Part shown: positions 63,165 to 64,000 of the stretch, one piece after another
Position numbering within the stretch: position 1 is the first letter of the stretch
Layout of the letters: the number at the start of each line of letters is the position of its first letter
Source: Tuctoria greenei
Lineage: Eukaryota; Streptophyta; Magnoliopsida; Poales; Poaceae
Direction: 5' to 3'
DNA length: 64,000 bases
Assembly (NCBI GenBank): GCA_036927565.1
Contig: JAYESD010000001.1
Coordinates: forward strand, 271,013,560 to 271,077,559
Notes under the pieces: model-generated
What the model was told of the DNA's origin: nothing
The model's database searches: none
Seen by the model: the letters and a program-made list of their open reading frames with translations, nothing else
Program-made: the position numbers and the translations under genes

Positions 63165-64000
63165 TGTCGAAGGTCGTAAACAACACTTCCCCCGGACCTG
63201 CTTAGAGAGTAGCTCGCGGAGGTTCTTTGGATTCACGAGGGCTAGTCCCAGGAGATCAAACACAATAGGATGATGAACACAGGGGATTTACGTGGTTCGG
63301 GCCGCTGGAGCGTAATACCCTACGTCCACGGGAGTGTTTGTGTATTGCCTTGCTTGAGCGTGTATGAGCCTTGGTCTAATTTTCCGTCCCCTGTGAAGGT
63401 CGTCTGTAGAGCCCTTTTATAGTTCAAGGACTCTGCAGTCACAAGGTGGGTCCCAGTACCCGACAGGTGGTCCTGGGGAGAGCCAAATCCTATACAAGAT
63501 CTAGGATTAATTGCTATCTACTTTCCTTTGTCAGGGGTGTCAATGCGCCGTCCCGCCGCGTCGTGCGCCAGGGCTACACATAGCTGATGATGATGGCCGT
63601 GCACGTATCGTTCGTCTTGTCCTCGCGGCCCATTCGTCCGTCTTGCGGCGTGGGTCTGTACCGGCTACTTGGAAAAGACAGGACACTGAAGCCTTGATTT
63701 TCGCAAGCGCGACTCAGCCTGCCTGGGGAAGGCGCGCGTACTTAATGCCTGCCTAAGCAGCGCACACGTTCCTTTACTGCAGCTTCCTACCGCACTGAGT
63801 AGGCCGTCCGCCACGTGGTTGCGCCGGAGCCTGCCTCTGCGAGAAGTAAAGAACTTGACAGAACAGGCCACGTGGCGCATTCGAAGCCCACCCCTATGGA
63901 GGGGTGGGAGCTTAGCCCTGCAGGCCACGTGGTAGCTCTGGTGCCTTCCCCTGCGAGGACGCGGGCTTGGCCCTAAGGTCCCGATCGGCCACGTGGCGGC
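63165..64000 (-). repeat. 5' LTR of element D, partial
   Basis: Ends (minus) ...ACCTTCGACA at 63165 and matches 38313 onward of the 3' LTR; cut by the window edge after 836 bp. TATAAAAGG lies at 63420-63412 (minus); G-boxes at 63812, 63869, 63926 and 63990. Confidence 0.92.

Larger units (their letters stand above)
38313..64000 (-). mobile_element. Element D: Tat-lineage Ty3/gypsy retrotransposon, interrupted by B, runs off right edge
   Basis: Minus-strand order from the right: 5' LTR (63165 to beyond 64000), primer site, gag-protease (63110-60557), RT to integrase (60556-57058), hairpin repeats, antisense gene on plus (52502-55475), then across B (39701-52300), polypurine tract and 3' LTR (39349-38313). 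The bases before its left end are GAGTC (38308-38312), the expected target duplication. It was inserted in the RNase H region of A. Many stops and an altered RT active site show decay; its two LTRs differ at about nine places in the first ~115 bases by eye, more than those of B. Confidence 0.93.

Overview
This window looks like intergenic, transposon-packed nuclear DNA from a grass (Poaceae). I infer this from the company of element types: a CACTA/En-Spm DNA transposon with TNP2 and TNPA-type genes, a Tekay/Del-type chromovirus with ~2.8 kb LTRs, and several Tat-lineage Ty3/gypsy elements carrying an antisense gene of the Pfam 'putative gypsy type transposon' family. No ordinary host gene, tRNA, rRNA or CRISPR array could be supported. 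Species and family names cannot be fixed without a search.

Layout, left to right. Bases 1-7959 are the 5' part of a CACTA element read on the minus strand. Its 5' terminus (inverted copy of CACTACAGG) is at 7951-7959 and its other end lies beyond base 1. It carries a three-exon TNP2-type transposase gene (broken), a five-or-more-exon TNPA-type gene, a long foldback, AT-rich and G-rich minisatellites and terminal ACTTACGTCGGC repeats. Bases 7960-8469 are an unassigned older segment. From 8470 to the end lies one nest of LTR retrotransposons. Element C (minus strand, 8470-15240 visible) was entered by element A (plus strand, 15241 onward). A was hit twice. Chromovirus E1 (minus, 16552-34502, target duplication GAGGC) sits in A's gag and itself carries E2 (plus, 18753-26243, duplication ATAGA) in its 3' LTR. 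Element D (minus, from 38313, runs off the right edge) sits in A's RNase H region and itself carries element B (plus, 39701-52300, duplication GGGTC).

A, B, C and D share one architecture: LTR of ~0.85-1.04 kb, a primer site close to TGGCGCGCCAGGTAGGGGG, gag, protease, RT, two RNase H regions, integrase, and (where the 3' half is visible) a convergent antisense gene between pol and the 3' LTR. That gene encodes an N-terminal conserved domain, an Ala/Pro/Glu-rich middle, a coiled coil and a conserved C-terminal block; copies C and D show an intron at the same place. Between the convergent sense and antisense 3' ends lie hairpin-forming repeats in all three visible copies.

The most interesting signal is a single in-frame UAG at exactly the protease-RT junction (AAA TAG GAA) in A, B and D. 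Nearly all other stops differ between copies and look like decay, but this one is shared and flanked by conserved coding sequence, so it may be a programmed readthrough or otherwise regulated stop. Second is E2, a non-autonomous chromovirus relative whose 3539-bp LTRs carry an internal copy of the pol end, polypurine tract and a second LTR start. Exon limits, families and regulatory calls are read by eye.
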